64,000 bases of DNA from a gamma proteobacterium HTCC2207. GTDB lineage: Bacteria; Pseudomonadota; Gammaproteobacteria; Pseudomonadales; Porticoccaceae. The stretch covers positions 83,759 through 147,758 of the forward strand of contig CAJJAO010000019.1 in the NCBI GenBank assembly GCA_905182265.1. The letters are read 5' to 3'. Positions 25,520 through 34,461 of the stretch are shown here, piece by piece. The position numbers and the translations under genes were made by a program. Each line of letters starts with the position of its first letter. Position 1 is the stretch's first letter. The notes below the pieces were generated by a model. It was given only the letters and a program-made list of their open reading frames with translations, was not told the DNA's origin and did no database searches.

Positions 25520-26025
25520 TGGCCTTGGCTTACATCGGGTTGGGCAGCAATCTCAGTGAGAAAGTTGACGGCCAGATTCAAGATTCCCGCGCTCAGTTAA
25601 ATCAAGCCCTCGAGACTCTGTCCCTGCACCCGCAAGTTGGGGTAGTCAACGTATCCCCTTTTTACCAAACCCCAGCCATTGGCCCCGGCAATCAGCCCGA
25701 TTACGTGAACGGTGCCGCCCTGCTTGAGACCGAATTAACGCCTCTAGCCCTGCTCGATTTACTCCAGTCAATCGAGAATCAGCAAGGTCGTGTGCGCACC
25801 ATTCGCTGGGGCGCTCGAACCCTAGATTTAGATATTTTGCTATTTGGGCTACTAGTCCACCAGACTGAGCGCCTAATACTCCCCCACCCACGCATGCATG
25901 AGCGCGGCTTTGTTTTGGCACCACTCGTCGATATAGCCCCACATTTATGCCTTCCAACAGGGGAAAATATCAGTGAACTATTGGCAAACTGCTCTATGCA
26001 AGGTATCGTAAAATTACTGGGGTAA
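25519..26025 (+). CDS. folK: 2-amino-4-hydroxy-6-hydroxymethyldihydropteridine pyrophosphokinase
   Basis: HPPK of the folate pathway. It transfers pyrophosphate from ATP to 6-hydroxymethyl-dihydropterin. 168 residues. AYIGLGSNL at the N-terminus, the active-site segment VRTIRWGARTLDLDILLFG and the LPHPRMHERGFVLAPLVDIAP motif are diagnostic. Translationally coupled to pcnB through a TAATG overlap, followed by the kinase and panB. Confidence 0.96.
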   Translation: MALAYIGLGSNLSEKVDGQIQDSRAQLNQALETLSLHPQVGVVNVSPFYQTPAIGPGNQPDYVNGAALLETELTPLALLDLLQSIENQQGRVRTIRWGARTLDLDILLFGLLVHQTERLILPHPRMHERGFVLAPLVDIAPHLCLPTGENISELLANCSMQGIVKLLG

Positions 26026-26055
26026 AGTTGCCCACATTAGCTATCGGAGACCTAT

Positions 26056-26742
26056 GTGCAGCAGGCTATTAGTAACGAATTAGAGTTTGACCTATCAACC
26101 GCCTCTATTCCCCATTACATTGCTATAGAAGGCCCAATCGGTATAGGCAAGACCACCTTAGCCAAGCGTCTAGCGGAATCATTTAACTATGAAACACTCC
26201 TAGAAGACGCCGAAGAAAACCCGTTTTTGGAGCGCTTTTATCAGGACCGCCGCAGCAATGCATTGCCTACCCAGCTGTTTTTTTTGTTCCAGCGGATGCG
26301 CAAACTTCAGGATCTACGCCAAGGTGATATTTTTCAGCCGGTGCGAGTGTCAGATTTTTTAATTGAGAAAGATCCATTATTTGCACGCATCACCTTGGAC
26401 GAAAACGAATATCGGCTTTACCAGACCGTCTACGATAATATTATTGAAGACCTACCTAAGCCCGACCTTGTGATCTATCTGCAAGCACCCACAGACACCC
26501 TCTACGAGCGCGTACAAACCCGTGGCAATGCGATTGAGCGACCTATAGACCAAGCCTATCTGCAGCAGCTTAATGACGCCTATCCGCAGTTCTTTTACCA
26601 TTATGATGACACCCCTTTATTAATCGTCAATACCTCCGAGATTAATCTCGCTCAGGGAAATGACGATTACCAAAATCTGGTGAAATACATATTACAGCTA
26701 AAGACTGGTCGCCATTATTACAATCCCCACCCCACCCAATAA
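26056..26742 (+). CDS. deoxynucleoside kinase family protein (dAK/dGK-like)
   Basis: P-loop deoxynucleoside kinase of the dCK/dGK fold, 228 residues. Walker A is IEGPIGIGKTTLAKRLAE, then LLEDAEENPFLERFYQD, the substrate-binding FFLFQRMRKLQDL, the DRS-like VSDFLIEKDPLFA, and an LID region with ERVQTRGNAIER. GTG is the start, with GGAG 6 nt upstream; the ATG two bases earlier opens only a nine-codon frame. A gene of this type between folK and panB is common in gammaproteobacteria. Substrate preference cannot be told from sequence. Confidence 0.85.
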   Translation: MQQAISNELEFDLSTASIPHYIAIEGPIGIGKTTLAKRLAESFNYETLLEDAEENPFLERFYQDRRSNALPTQLFFLFQRMRKLQDLRQGDIFQPVRVSDFLIEKDPLFARITLDENEYRLYQTVYDNIIEDLPKPDLVIYLQAPTDTLYERVQTRGNAIERPIDQAYLQQLNDAYPQFFYHYDDTPLLIVNTSEINLAQGNDDYQNLVKYILQLKTGRHYYNPHPTQ

Positions 26743-26833
26743 CTGGGTTGGGTGCCTTGTTGGCCCGCTTGTTATCATCGCCGAAACCCAGTAACGTACC
26801 CGTCCAGCGATCAGATGAAGGCCCTTGCCTGCG

Positions 26834-27625
26834 ATGAAAACCACCACTATTACTAATCTCAATGCAATGAAAGCCGACGGCGAAAAATTTGCCGTTATCA
26901 CCGCCTACGATTACACCTTTTCTCGCTTAATAGAAACCGCGGGAATCGAGGTCACTCTGGTCGGCGACTCCTTGGGTAATGTTATTCAGGGGCGCGATAG
27001 CACTATCCCTGTCACCGTAGATGAAATGGCCTATCACACCGAAATTGTTAAGCGTGGTAACAGCCGGACATTGCTTATGACCGACATGCCTTTTATGTCC
27101 TATGCCACAGAGAATCAGGCATTGGATAACGCCGCGATCCTCATGCAGGCCGGTGCCCAGATGGTCAAGTTAGAGGGTGGCGAATGGTTAGCAGAAACCA
27201 TTTATATGCTTACCGAGCGTGGTATTCCGGTCTGTGGTCATGTTGGCCTCACGCCTCAGTCAGTGCATAAACTGGGGGGCTACAAGGTTCAGGGTAAAGA
27301 CGAGGAAGCAGCCCAGCAAATGATCGACGAGGCCGCCATATTAGAAGAGGCCGGTGCCGATCTATTAGTCGTAGAATGTGTTCCATCATCCCTAGGCCGA
27401 GATCTCTCTGCCGCGCTGACCATCCCCGTGATTGGCATCGGCGCTGGGCCAGACACAGATGCCCAGGTGTTGGTACTGCAAGATATGCTTGGCATCTCAC
27501 AGCGACTGCCCAAGTTTTCCAAAAATTTCCTCGAAAAGACCGACAGCATTCAAGACGCGATTATTGCCTATGGCAATGATGTGCGCTCCGGCGCCTTTCC
27601 CGCACCTGAGCACTGCTTTAAATAA
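26834..27625 (+). CDS. panB: 3-methyl-2-oxobutanoate hydroxymethyltransferase
   Basis: Ketopantoate hydroxymethyltransferase, which commits 2-oxoisovalerate to pantothenate using methylene-tetrahydrofolate. Using the ATG at 26834 gives 263 residues (E. coli 264); a TTG 9 nt upstream is an alternative. Motifs ITAYDYTFSRLIETAG, LVGDSLGNVIQGRDSTIPVTVDEMAYH, VKLEGG and CGHVGLTPQSVHKLGGYKVQG are all present. It follows folK, which supplies the folate branch. panC, its usual partner, is not adjacent; gpx follows instead. Confidence 0.96.
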   Translation: MKTTTITNLNAMKADGEKFAVITAYDYTFSRLIETAGIEVTLVGDSLGNVIQGRDSTIPVTVDEMAYHTEIVKRGNSRTLLMTDMPFMSYATENQALDNAAILMQAGAQMVKLEGGEWLAETIYMLTERGIPVCGHVGLTPQSVHKLGGYKVQGKDEEAAQQMIDEAAILEEAGADLLVVECVPSSLGRDLSAALTIPVIGIGAGPDTDAQVLVLQDMLGISQRLPKFSKNFLEKTDSIQDAIIAYGNDVRSGAFPAPEHCFK

Positions 27626-27654
27626 TTAAAATAACAAAAGGTAGATCCCAAACC

Positions 27655-28140
27655 ATGTCTCAAGCCAAATCAATCTATGAGTACAGCGTACCCAACAGCA
27701 CGGGTGACCAGCAGTCACTTACCGCCTATGAGGGCAAGGTCCTATTAATCGTCAACACCGCCAGCAAATGTGGCTTTACCCCTCAGTATGAGGGCCTGCA
27801 GGTATTGCATGACAGCTACGCTGAGCGCGGTTTGGTTATCGTTGCTTTGCCCTGCAACCAATTTGGCGGCCAAGAGCCCGGCAGTAATGCAGAGGTTCAA
27901 GAATTTTGCCAGATGAACTATGGCCTAAGTTTTCCCGTAATGGGCAAAATCGACGTCAATGGCGAGGGCCGGCATCCACTCTATAGTTATCTCACTACCC
28001 AAGCAGGCGGACTTTTCACTGATAATATTAAGTGGAACTTCACCAAATTTTTGGTCGACCGCAAGGGCCAGGTAGTCGATCGTTTTGCCTCGATTACCAA
28101 GCCTGCAGATCTCGCTAAGTCGATTGAAAAACTGCTTTAG
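27655..28140 (+). CDS. glutathione peroxidase family protein
   Basis: Thiol peroxidase of the GPx family, 161 residues, probably cytoplasmic. The peroxidatic Cys lies in NTASKCGFTPQYEGLQ, the Gln of the catalytic site in LPCNQFGGQEPG, and the Trp in KWNFTKFLVD. The PCNQF motif and a further Cys (EFCQMNY) suggest a thioredoxin-linked enzyme, as in most bacterial GPx proteins. It follows panB by 29 nt. Its 3' end converges with the DUF2235 gene across a short repeat. Confidence 0.92.
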   Translation: MSQAKSIYEYSVPNSTGDQQSLTAYEGKVLLIVNTASKCGFTPQYEGLQVLHDSYAERGLVIVALPCNQFGGQEPGSNAEVQEFCQMNYGLSFPVMGKIDVNGEGRHPLYSYLTTQAGGLFTDNIKWNFTKFLVDRKGQVVDRFASITKPADLAKSIEKLL

Positions 28141-28143
28141 GTT

Positions 28144-28185
28144 TTAAGTTACTAGCTTGGGCTCTTAAGTTACTAGCTTGGGCCA
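28144..28185 (-). repeat. 21-nt duplication of the DUF2235 gene end
   Basis: On the minus strand GCCCAAGCTAGTAACTTAA, which encodes Pro-Lys-Leu-Val-Thr-stop, is repeated 21 nt downstream almost unchanged. The second stop codon thus sits shortly after the first, in the gap with gpx. Confidence 0.85.
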
Positions 28186-29199
28186 TTGATCACTGCGGCT
28201 TGCCAAATAATCGACCAGATTTTTGGGTCTATATTTGGCATCCGCCATCCAGCGCTGCTTTACCGACTTATGGATTAACACCTCACCTCGGCCATGTTCA
28301 ATTGGCCGATAATAGGGTCGTTTCGAACGGAAGATGTGTTTCCTCGACTGATGAATTGTCGCCGTGGCCACTGGTTTTAATGCCTTTACCATATGAGCCT
28401 CGAGGTGCAGCCCAGCTATTTTGGCTTCTTTTCTAATCCAGTCCATGGGAATATCTGAGAGCACCCCACCGTCGGCGTCTGGCGCATAGCTGCCACCAAT
28501 ATTGCTGTGCACACCAGCAAACCAAACCTGCTGCAGACTCATATGCTCACGGTCGTGCCAGATGGTGGGCTCGAAGTCCGATCGCAGCTCGTCGATGGCC
28601 AGAGCGTGACGGGCGATGGAGATATTGTCACCCATCTTGGTGTCGTAAAATTCATCTTCTTTATTCATTAAACCCAAGAAGGAAAACGGAATACCCAGAG
28701 CACCTACAGTATCCCAGACACCGACAAACTTTATAGTTCTGTCCGGGTGGGAATGAGCAGCCCTAAAACTTTTTGATTTAACCCCGCTGGGGCTGTGTGC
28801 CGCGCCAGATTTTTTGTAATGGGTAAAAGCCCTCTGAATCAAACGGGCATCGGGCCGCTTGAGAATACCGCAGTTGTTAATCAGGCCGCATAAACTGCGC
28901 ACGGTATAAGAGCCACGACTAAAACCAAACAGATAAATCTCATCGCCGGGCGCATAGTTCTGCACCAGATAGCGGTAGTTATCCATAATATTTTTAGCGA
29001 TGCCGCGACCCGTTGTTCCGGCCACTGCGCTATCGTGGTAAGAACCCAGCCCCCAGTCGTAAAACACTTGCTGGGGAGTGCCGTCACTTGCAATAGGCTT
29101 TACTGCTCGAGCGAGCTTTAAAACGTTGGTGGGTTGATCGTCGGCTTTTTCTTCGGGCCGGTTCCATGTGCCATCGGCACAGATAACAATGCGTTTCAT
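28165..29199 (-). CDS. DUF2235 alpha/beta-hydrolase (Tle1-like domain)
   Basis: Member of the DUF2235 family, which includes the lipase domain of type VI effectors (Tle1) and also many stand-alone housekeeping-like proteins. 344 residues. IVICADGTWNRPEEK at the N-terminus and the nucleophile elbow IYLFGFSRGSYTVRSL (Ser in GFSRG) are clear, with the acid in VGVWDTVGALG. No signal peptide, VgrG, PAAR or immunity gene lies nearby, so an effector role is not supported. Substrate unknown. Confidence 0.82.
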   Translation of the reverse strand: MKRIVICADGTWNRPEEKADDQPTNVLKLARAVKPIASDGTPQQVFYDWGLGSYHDSAVAGTTGRGIAKNIMDNYRYLVQNYAPGDEIYLFGFSRGSYTVRSLCGLINNCGILKRPDARLIQRAFTHYKKSGAAHSPSGVKSKSFRAAHSHPDRTIKFVGVWDTVGALGIPFSFLGLMNKEDEFYDTKMGDNISIARHALAIDELRSDFEPTIWHDREHMSLQQVWFAGVHSNIGGSYAPDADGGVLSDIPMDWIRKEAKIAGLHLEAHMVKALKPVATATIHQSRKHIFRSKRPYYRPIEHGRGEVLIHKSVKQRWMADAKYRPKNLVDYLASRSDQWPKLVT

Positions 29200-29343
29200 A
29201 GCAACTTCCTTGTCTCAATATCATCAGGTTAGAGTCGTTGAAACCGCGAGGCTGTTAGCGCCCTCTTCAACCTGATAATAAGACTAGACTAAAAAATTGC
29301 CTATCAATGGGTTTATTGTTTTTACGAGCTTAGGTTTAGCTAC

Positions 29344-30717
29344 CTAGGAATCTAACTTAGCAAAATACTTCTTCGCGGCCTGATTAACCTTGGGCGCCAA
29401 ATACAGTGCACTGATCATGGTGGGAATCGCCATAGTGGCATAGGTCGCCAAAATTAAGCCATTAACAATATCCATAGACACCACAGCACCACCCAGAAGC
29501 AGAGCAAGATAAATAGGTGTGTACCAATATTGCCGCTCAACACCAAGCAGGAAGCCCATACATTTCACACCGTAAAACCACATGGTAACCATGGTGCTAA
29601 AGCTCAGCATGCCAACCATGATCAACAGCAGATAAGTACCTGTAACTGGGAACACCTGCTCAATGGCTCGAGCAGTTAAAGTAACTCCCTCAATGCCAGT
29701 TTCTGTCTGCCACACACCGGTCAGCAAAATAATTAACGCGGTACAGGTACACACCAGCAACGTATCAATCACCGGCCCAACCATAGCAACAATACCTTCG
29801 CGAATGGGTTCGGCAGTCTTAGCCGCACCATGGGCCATAGACTCAGTACCAATGCCCGCCTCATTTGAGAATGCACCGCGGCGCACACCAATTAAAATAA
29901 CAGCGCCTATAGAACCGCCGGCCGCAGCTTCGCCAGTGAAGGCGTCAGTCACAATCAGCCATAGGGTCGCGGGAATATCGGCAGCGTAGGTCCACATCAC
30001 CGTCAGAGTCATATACAGATACAACAGCACCATAGAAGGCACTAGGCGCACCGTAATTTTACCAATGCGCTCAATACGACCAATCACGACTAGGGCCACT
30101 AAAAAGGCCACCACAGAGCTGGCAATAAGGTCAAAGCTAAAGTGGGATTCAGTTGTTGCCCAACCCGATGGAATAGCCACGACATCTCGCAACAGCTGTA
30201 TAAATTGGTTGGCTTGGAAAATGGGCAGCGCGCCGATTAGGCAGGCCACTGCAAATAGCGCAGCCAAGGGGTACCAGCGTTTGCCCATACCCTCCATGAT
30301 CACGTACATAGGGCCGCCATGTAAGGTCCCATCAGAGCCCTCGGACCGGTACATTACCGCTAGAGACGCGGTATAAAACTTAGTGGCTACACCGACAATC
30401 GCAGTCACCCACATCCAAAATACAGCCCCAGGGCCACCAATACTAATAGCAATAGCGACGCCGGCAATATTGCCCAAACCTATGGTGCCCGACAGAGCGG
30501 TAGCCAGTGCCTGAGAATGGGGGATACGGCCTGGGTCGTTGGGGTCACTGTATCGGCCAGATAGCAAAGCAATGGCATGACCAAAATATCGGTAGGGACG
30601 AAAGCGCGAATAAAACATAAAGAAAAGCCCGCCACCGACCAGTAACACCACCAATGGTGTACTCCACATCATGTCGGCCCAAGCATTAAAGAAATCTTCT
30701 AATTGTTGCAATGTCAT
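29344..30717 (-). CDS. sodium:alanine/glycine symporter (AGCS family)
   Basis: Inner-membrane secondary transporter importing small amino acids with sodium, 457 residues and about 11 membrane helices. Family motifs include PYRYFGHAIALLSGRY, SQALATALSGTIGLGNIAGVAIAISIGGPGAVFWMW and RRGAFSNEAGIGTESMAHGAAKT. The gene lies alone between DUF2235 and fur. The sodium dependence fits a marine setting. The exact substrate cannot be read from sequence. Confidence 0.92.
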   Translation of the reverse strand: MTLQQLEDFFNAWADMMWSTPLVVLLVGGGLFFMFYSRFRPYRYFGHAIALLSGRYSDPNDPGRIPHSQALATALSGTIGLGNIAGVAIAISIGGPGAVFWMWVTAIVGVATKFYTASLAVMYRSEGSDGTLHGGPMYVIMEGMGKRWYPLAALFAVACLIGALPIFQANQFIQLLRDVVAIPSGWATTESHFSFDLIASSVVAFLVALVVIGRIERIGKITVRLVPSMVLLYLYMTLTVMWTYAADIPATLWLIVTDAFTGEAAAGGSIGAVILIGVRRGAFSNEAGIGTESMAHGAAKTAEPIREGIVAMVGPVIDTLLVCTCTALIILLTGVWQTETGIEGVTLTARAIEQVFPVTGTYLLLIMVGMLSFSTMVTMWFYGVKCMGFLLGVERQYWYTPIYLALLLGGAVVSMDIVNGLILATYATMAIPTMISALYLAPKVNQAAKKYFAKLDS

Positions 30718-30754
30718 AAAAATGGTTTCTTATTATTTATAAGTCTTACAGCTG

Positions 30755-30818
30755 TAAAGCCCTTCAGATTTATAGCCTTACAGATTTAAAGCCCTGCAGA
30801 TTTAAGGCCCAACAAACA
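30755..30818 (-). repeat. 16-nt tandem array between fur and the AGCS gene
   Basis: Four 16-nt units at 30755, 30771, 30787 and 30803, variants of TAAAGCCCTTCAGATT on the plus strand. They directly follow the fur stop codon on the minus strand and fill most of the spacer. Confidence 0.8.
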
Positions 30819-31226
30819 TCAAACGATAGGTTTTACATAAAGAACCAAACTGTGCCCCACAAGTTCATAGCCATTTTGATTGGCTATTTTTTCCTGGAGC
30901 TTTTCAATTTCCGCGTCGTGGAATTCGATCACAGCACCAGTTTCAGTGCAGACCATATGGTCATGGTGCTCACCGCGATCAAGTTCATAAACCGCAGGCC
31001 CAGTATCAAAGTTATGGCGCTCAATAAGACCAGCTGCTTCAAACTGTGTGAGCACTCGATAGACCGTCGCAATACCCACATCCTCATCTGCATCCCGCAG
31101 TGATTGATAGATATCTTCAGCCGTCATATGGCGGTCAGCGCAGTTTTCCAGAATTTGTAAAATCTTGACCCTGGGCAATGTGACCTTAAGACCGGCTTTT
31201 TTGAGTTCCTGATCTTCAGTAGTCAT
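30819..31226 (-). CDS. fur: ferric uptake regulator Fur
   Basis: Iron-responsive repressor, 135 residues (P. aeruginosa 134). Winged-helix region KVTLPRVKILQILENC with IATVYRVLTQFEAAGL as recognition segment, and metal site RGEHHDHMVC. It lacks the C-terminal second CxxC found in E. coli Fur, as expected for the pseudomonad type. Divergent from bamE, a conserved arrangement. I see no convincing Fur box in the 71-bp spacer. Confidence 0.96.
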   Translation of the reverse strand: MTTEDQELKKAGLKVTLPRVKILQILENCADRHMTAEDIYQSLRDADEDVGIATVYRVLTQFEAAGLIERHNFDTGPAVYELDRGEHHDHMVCTETGAVIEFHDAEIEKLQEKIANQNGYELVGHSLVLYVKPIV

Positions 31227-31297
31227 GCTTTACCTCTTCTCTATGTTGTCATCATTGGGTATTATCCCCGTTCGCGCAACCAACTGGAAGCCCACCA

Positions 31298-31651
31298 ATG
31301 CGATTAGCCTTTATCAGTTTGATTATATGTTCTTTATTTGCCACTGGATGCAGCTGGGTAAAGTTTCCCGGAGTCCGCAAAGTAGAGATTCAACAAGGCA
31401 ATATAGTCGATCAGGAAATGATTGATAAGTTGCGCCCGGGCATGACCCAGTCTCAGGTTCAGTTTGTGTTGGGCACACCGCTTGTAGTGGACACGTTTAA
31501 CAAGAAGCGTTGGGATTATTTTTATAGCCGCACAACATCTGCTGGCGTTGAAACAGAAGAACTTGTGACTATTTATTTTGATGATGAAGGTAATTTGAAA
31601 CGCATGACTGGCGACTATTTACCCAGCTCGGCGATTGCCGAAGAGCGCTAG
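31298..31651 (+). CDS. bamE: outer membrane assembly lipoprotein BamE (OmlA)
   Basis: Lipoprotein of the BAM complex that inserts outer-membrane proteins. 117 residues. The signal peptide ends in the lipobox LFATGC (Cys18). The SmpA/OmlA fold has IDKLRPGMTQSQVQFVLGTPLV and WDYFYS. Divergent from fur, as in Pseudomonas. Its end converges with rnfH 17 nt away. Confidence 0.95.
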   Translation: MRLAFISLIICSLFATGCSWVKFPGVRKVEIQQGNIVDQEMIDKLRPGMTQSQVQFVLGTPLVVDTFNKKRWDYFYSRTTSAGVETEELVTIYFDDEGNLKRMTGDYLPSSAIAEER

Positions 31652-31668
31652 AGAAGCTCTAGAGAAGC

Positions 31669-32019
31669 TTACTTTGGGGCTGCTGCTCTCTTCGCAGCAG
31701 CTTCTTCTGCTCGGCGGCGGCGTACTTCTTTAGGGTCTGCTATCAGCGGGCGATAAATCTCCACACGGTCCATCGCCTGCATGACATAGACAGCAGGCTC
31801 ATCTAAGCCTTTTGTACCTAAAACCTGCGAAAATATACCCATCTTGTCGTTATCGGCGTCGATCTCCGGGAAAGCTTCTAGAACACCCGATTGCTTAACA
31901 GCCTCTAATGCAGTAGTACCCAAAGGCACAGACAGCTGCTTTAATATCTGTTTTTCCGGCAGTGCAAAAGCCACTTCAACCGTAATCATACCCTCTACGC
32001 TCATGCTGTTAGCACTCAT
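31669..32019 (-). CDS. rnfH: RnfH family ubiquitin-fold protein
   Basis: Small beta-grasp protein of the RnfH/RatB (UPF0125) family, 116 residues. ITVEVAFALPEKQILKQLSVPLGTTALEAVKQSG and DRVEIYRPLIADPKEVRRRRAEEAA are typical. Ten residues precede the family start (MITVEVAF), so translation may begin at that internal ATG. It overlaps ratA by one base (TAATG), a pair conserved across gammaproteobacteria. Function unknown. Confidence 0.92.
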   Translation of the reverse strand: MSANSMSVEGMITVEVAFALPEKQILKQLSVPLGTTALEAVKQSGVLEAFPEIDADNDKMGIFSQVLGTKGLDEPAVYVMQAMDRVEIYRPLIADPKEVRRRRAEEAAAKRAAAPK

Positions 32020-32459
32020 TACCCGTTCTCCGTAAACAGTTGATCAGCCCGCTTGCACAGCGAGTCGACCAGGTTATTCGCTACACCAGCAAACAGATTA
32101 GATGCCGCCAAACCCAAACCTTTATTGCTAAATTCAAACTCTAAATCTAAGGACACCTTGCAGGCCTCATCGGTCAGAGGTGTAAATTCCCACAGCCCCT
32201 TAAACTGTTTAAAGGGCCCGTCCTCTAAGGTCATCTCAATACTCGATGGCGCAACCAGATAGTTGCGGGTCATAAAACTAAGGCGCACCCCCGCTTTTTT
32301 AAGGTCGAGCCGCGCCAGCATGGTTGCGTCTGTCTGTTCAAAAACCTCAACTCCGGTGCAGCCGTCCATAAACTCCGGATAGCCACTAACATTATTAACC
32401 AGCCCGTACATCGCTGCAGCAGAATGGGTCACCAGCGCCGAACGCTTAATAGTCGCCAC
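32019..32459 (-). CDS. ratA: RatA/Coq10-like START-domain protein
   Basis: 146-residue START-fold protein related to bacterial RatA and mitochondrial Coq10. SALVTHSAAAMYGLVNNVSGYPEFMDGCTGVEV, RNYLVAPSSIEMTLEDGPFKQFKGLWEF and the end SLCKRADQLF match the family. In E. coli RatA was reported as an inhibitor of ribosome assembly, while Coq10 binds ubiquinone; which role holds here is open. Translationally coupled to rnfH. In Pseudomonas smpB lies next to it; here the NSS gene intervenes. Confidence 0.92.
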   Translation of the reverse strand: MATIKRSALVTHSAAAMYGLVNNVSGYPEFMDGCTGVEVFEQTDATMLARLDLKKAGVRLSFMTRNYLVAPSSIEMTLEDGPFKQFKGLWEFTPLTDEACKVSLDLEFEFSNKGLGLAASNLFAGVANNLVDSLCKRADQLFTENG

Positions 32460-32467
32460 GTTATATC

Positions 32468-33856
32468 CTATGAGAAAAACTTATCGTATATACCCATAAC
32501 AAATACCGCCACTATAGCCACCGGCGCAATATAGCAAAGGGTCATTTGCCAAAGCTGAAATACCTTGGGGGACATACCTGCCATTTCAGCATCGACCAAT
32601 TCTTTTTTCATGACGTAGCCAACAAACAGTGAAATCAGCAATCCAGAGATGGGCAACATAATATTTGCCGTTAGAAAATCTAGGAAGTCGAAAAAGGTAA
32701 AGCCCGCCAACTTGTACTCGGACCATAAATTAAACGACAGTACCGAACCCAAGCCCAGTAACCAGGCAAACCCAGCAAGCAGCAGGTTGGCGCGGACACG
32801 ACCCAAATTTTTGGTCTCGATCAACCAGGCCACACAGGGTTCGAGTAACGAAATAGCCGAACTCCAAGCCGCAATCGACACCAGCACAAAGAACATAGAG
32901 CCGATTAATAAGCCCCCCGGCATACTGCCAAAGGCGACCGGCAAGCTGATAAACATAAGCCCAGGGCCTGCGCTGGGCTCAATGCCCTGAGTCGCAAACA
33001 CTATAGAAAAGATAATCAGGCCAGAGATGATCGCGACTGAACTGTCAAAGAAAGCAACGATCAATATGGTTTTACCTATATGAGCCTTTCTCGGCATATA
33101 GGCACCGTAGGCCATAATCGCGCCCATACCAATGCTCAGGGTAAAGAATGCCTGACCCATAGCTTCAAGAACACCACGCCAACTCAGGGCGTCAATATCG
33201 AAGCTAAACAAGAAGTCCCAAGCAGCGCTAAAGTTACCTTTAAAATACGCAAAGCCCAGCAACACGAGCAACATGACAAATAGCAGCGGCATCAAGATTT
33301 CGACGGCAACCCCCAGCCCTTTTTTCACGCCACCCACAACAACACCGACGCAGAGCAACATAAAGATAGACTGCCACAGAATTAAGCGACCTGGGTCTGC
33401 CAGTAAATCACCGAACACCAATGCCGCGGACTCACCATTAACACCGCGCAAATCACCAGAGGCCACAGTAAATATATAGTCCAGAGCCCAGCCCGCAATC
33501 ACGGCATAAAAGGACAGAATCAACATGCCAGCGGCAACACCGACCCAGCCTACATGGCGCCAGAGAGGGTTAGCATTACTGGCGACAACCGCATCGCGCA
33601 TTGAGTTAATCGGGCTCTTGCCACCGTTGCGCCCAATTAGCACCTCGGCCATCATGACCGGCACACCGATTAATAAAATACAGGCTAGATAAACCAGTAC
33701 AAAGGCTCCGCCACCATTGCTGCCAGCAACATAGGGAAACTTCCACATATTGCCCAAACCAACAGCTGACCCTGTTGCAGCCATGATAAATGTCCAACGA
33801 CTGGCCCAAGCGCCATGCATTCCTTTTTGTTGCACTGCTGTTTGTTGCAAAGCCAT
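32468..33856 (-). CDS. sodium-dependent transporter, NSS family
   Basis: Neurotransmitter:sodium symporter family (LeuT-like) amino-acid importer, 462 residues, about 12 membrane helices. The helix 1 signature WTFIMAATGSAVGLGNMWKFPYVAGSNGGGAFVLVYL holds the unwound sodium/substrate site, and GVPVMMAEVLIGRNGG follows. The start is 9 nt upstream of ratA direction-wise, suggesting co-transcription. Its placement between ratA and smpB breaks the usual Pseudomonas order. Confidence 0.93.
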   Translation of the reverse strand: MALQQTAVQQKGMHGAWASRWTFIMAATGSAVGLGNMWKFPYVAGSNGGGAFVLVYLACILLIGVPVMMAEVLIGRNGGKSPINSMRDAVVASNANPLWRHVGWVGVAAGMLILSFYAVIAGWALDYIFTVASGDLRGVNGESAALVFGDLLADPGRLILWQSIFMLLCVGVVVGGVKKGLGVAVEILMPLLFVMLLVLLGFAYFKGNFSAAWDFLFSFDIDALSWRGVLEAMGQAFFTLSIGMGAIMAYGAYMPRKAHIGKTILIVAFFDSSVAIISGLIIFSIVFATQGIEPSAGPGLMFISLPVAFGSMPGGLLIGSMFFVLVSIAAWSSAISLLEPCVAWLIETKNLGRVRANLLLAGFAWLLGLGSVLSFNLWSEYKLAGFTFFDFLDFLTANIMLPISGLLISLFVGYVMKKELVDAEMAGMSPKVFQLWQMTLCYIAPVAIVAVFVMGIYDKFFS

Positions 33857-33984
33857 GATCTAACCCCATTTTTTTATGGCTGAATTGTAACCCACAACCG
33901 CCAGTCAGCGAATAAACTATCTAATTACCACCGCAATTCGTAATACTTTATGACAATCCCGACGGCCCACGTATAATCACGCCC

Positions 33985-34461
33985 ATGACCAAAAAGAAGC
34001 CAAAACAGCAATCCACGACTATCGCGCTGAATCGTAAAGTGAAGCATGATTATTTTATCGAAGAAAAATTCGAGGCTGGCATATCGCTGATGGGCTGGGA
34101 AGTAAAAAGTTTGCGAGACAGCAGGGTCAATCTAACGGATACCTATGTGTTTCTGAAGAATGGTGAAGCCTTTCTTATTGGCACCAATATTTCCCCATTG
34201 CCTTCGGCCTCGACCCATTATGTTACTGAGCCCACGAGAACCAGAAAACTGCTACTCAACCACCGAGAGCTTAAAAAGCTCGAAGACGGTGTTAACCAAA
34301 AGGGCCATACCTGTGTGTGCACCGCCCTGTATTGGAAAGGTCATCTGATTAAATGCGAGATAGCACTGGCCAAAGGTAAAGCCGCTTACGACAAGCGCAA
34401 CGACGATAAAGACCGTGACTGGAACCGACAAAAGCAGCGCCTTATGCGCCATAGCTCATAA
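33985..34461 (+). CDS. smpB: SsrA-binding protein SmpB
   Basis: Partner of tmRNA in rescue of stalled ribosomes. 158 residues (E. coli 160). [37 protein letters not shown] and the basic tail [24 protein letters not shown] are diagnostic. Divergent from the NSS gene. The last two codons and stop are the first unit of a nine-unit 14-nt array. tmRNA itself is not seen in the window. Confidence 0.97.
   Translation: MTKKKPKQQSTTIALNRKVKHDYFIEEKFEAGISLMGWEVKSLRDSRVNLTDTYVFLKNGEAFLIGTNISPLPSASTHYVTEPTRTRKLLLNHRELKKLEDGVNQKGHTCVCTALYWKGHLIKCEIALAKGKAAYDKRNDDKDRDWNRQKQRLMRHSS

Noticed and set aside
26731..26756. CACCCAA/TTGGGTG hairpin after the deoxynucleoside kinase gene
   Set aside because: The stem is fair but there is no T run and it overlaps the coding end; not enough for a terminator or riboswitch call.
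28165..29199. DUF2235 protein as a type VI secretion effector
   Set aside because: No VgrG, PAAR, Hcp, adaptor or immunity gene nearby; the family has many non-effector members.
29663..29989. Long frames opposite the AGCS, NSS, ychF and icmF genes
   Set aside because: They are antisense to strongly conserved proteins, lack ribosome binding sites and have Ser/Arg/Ala-biased shadow composition.
31227..31297. Fur box in the fur-bamE spacer
   Set aside because: Only scattered AT-rich matches, nothing close to the 19-bp consensus.
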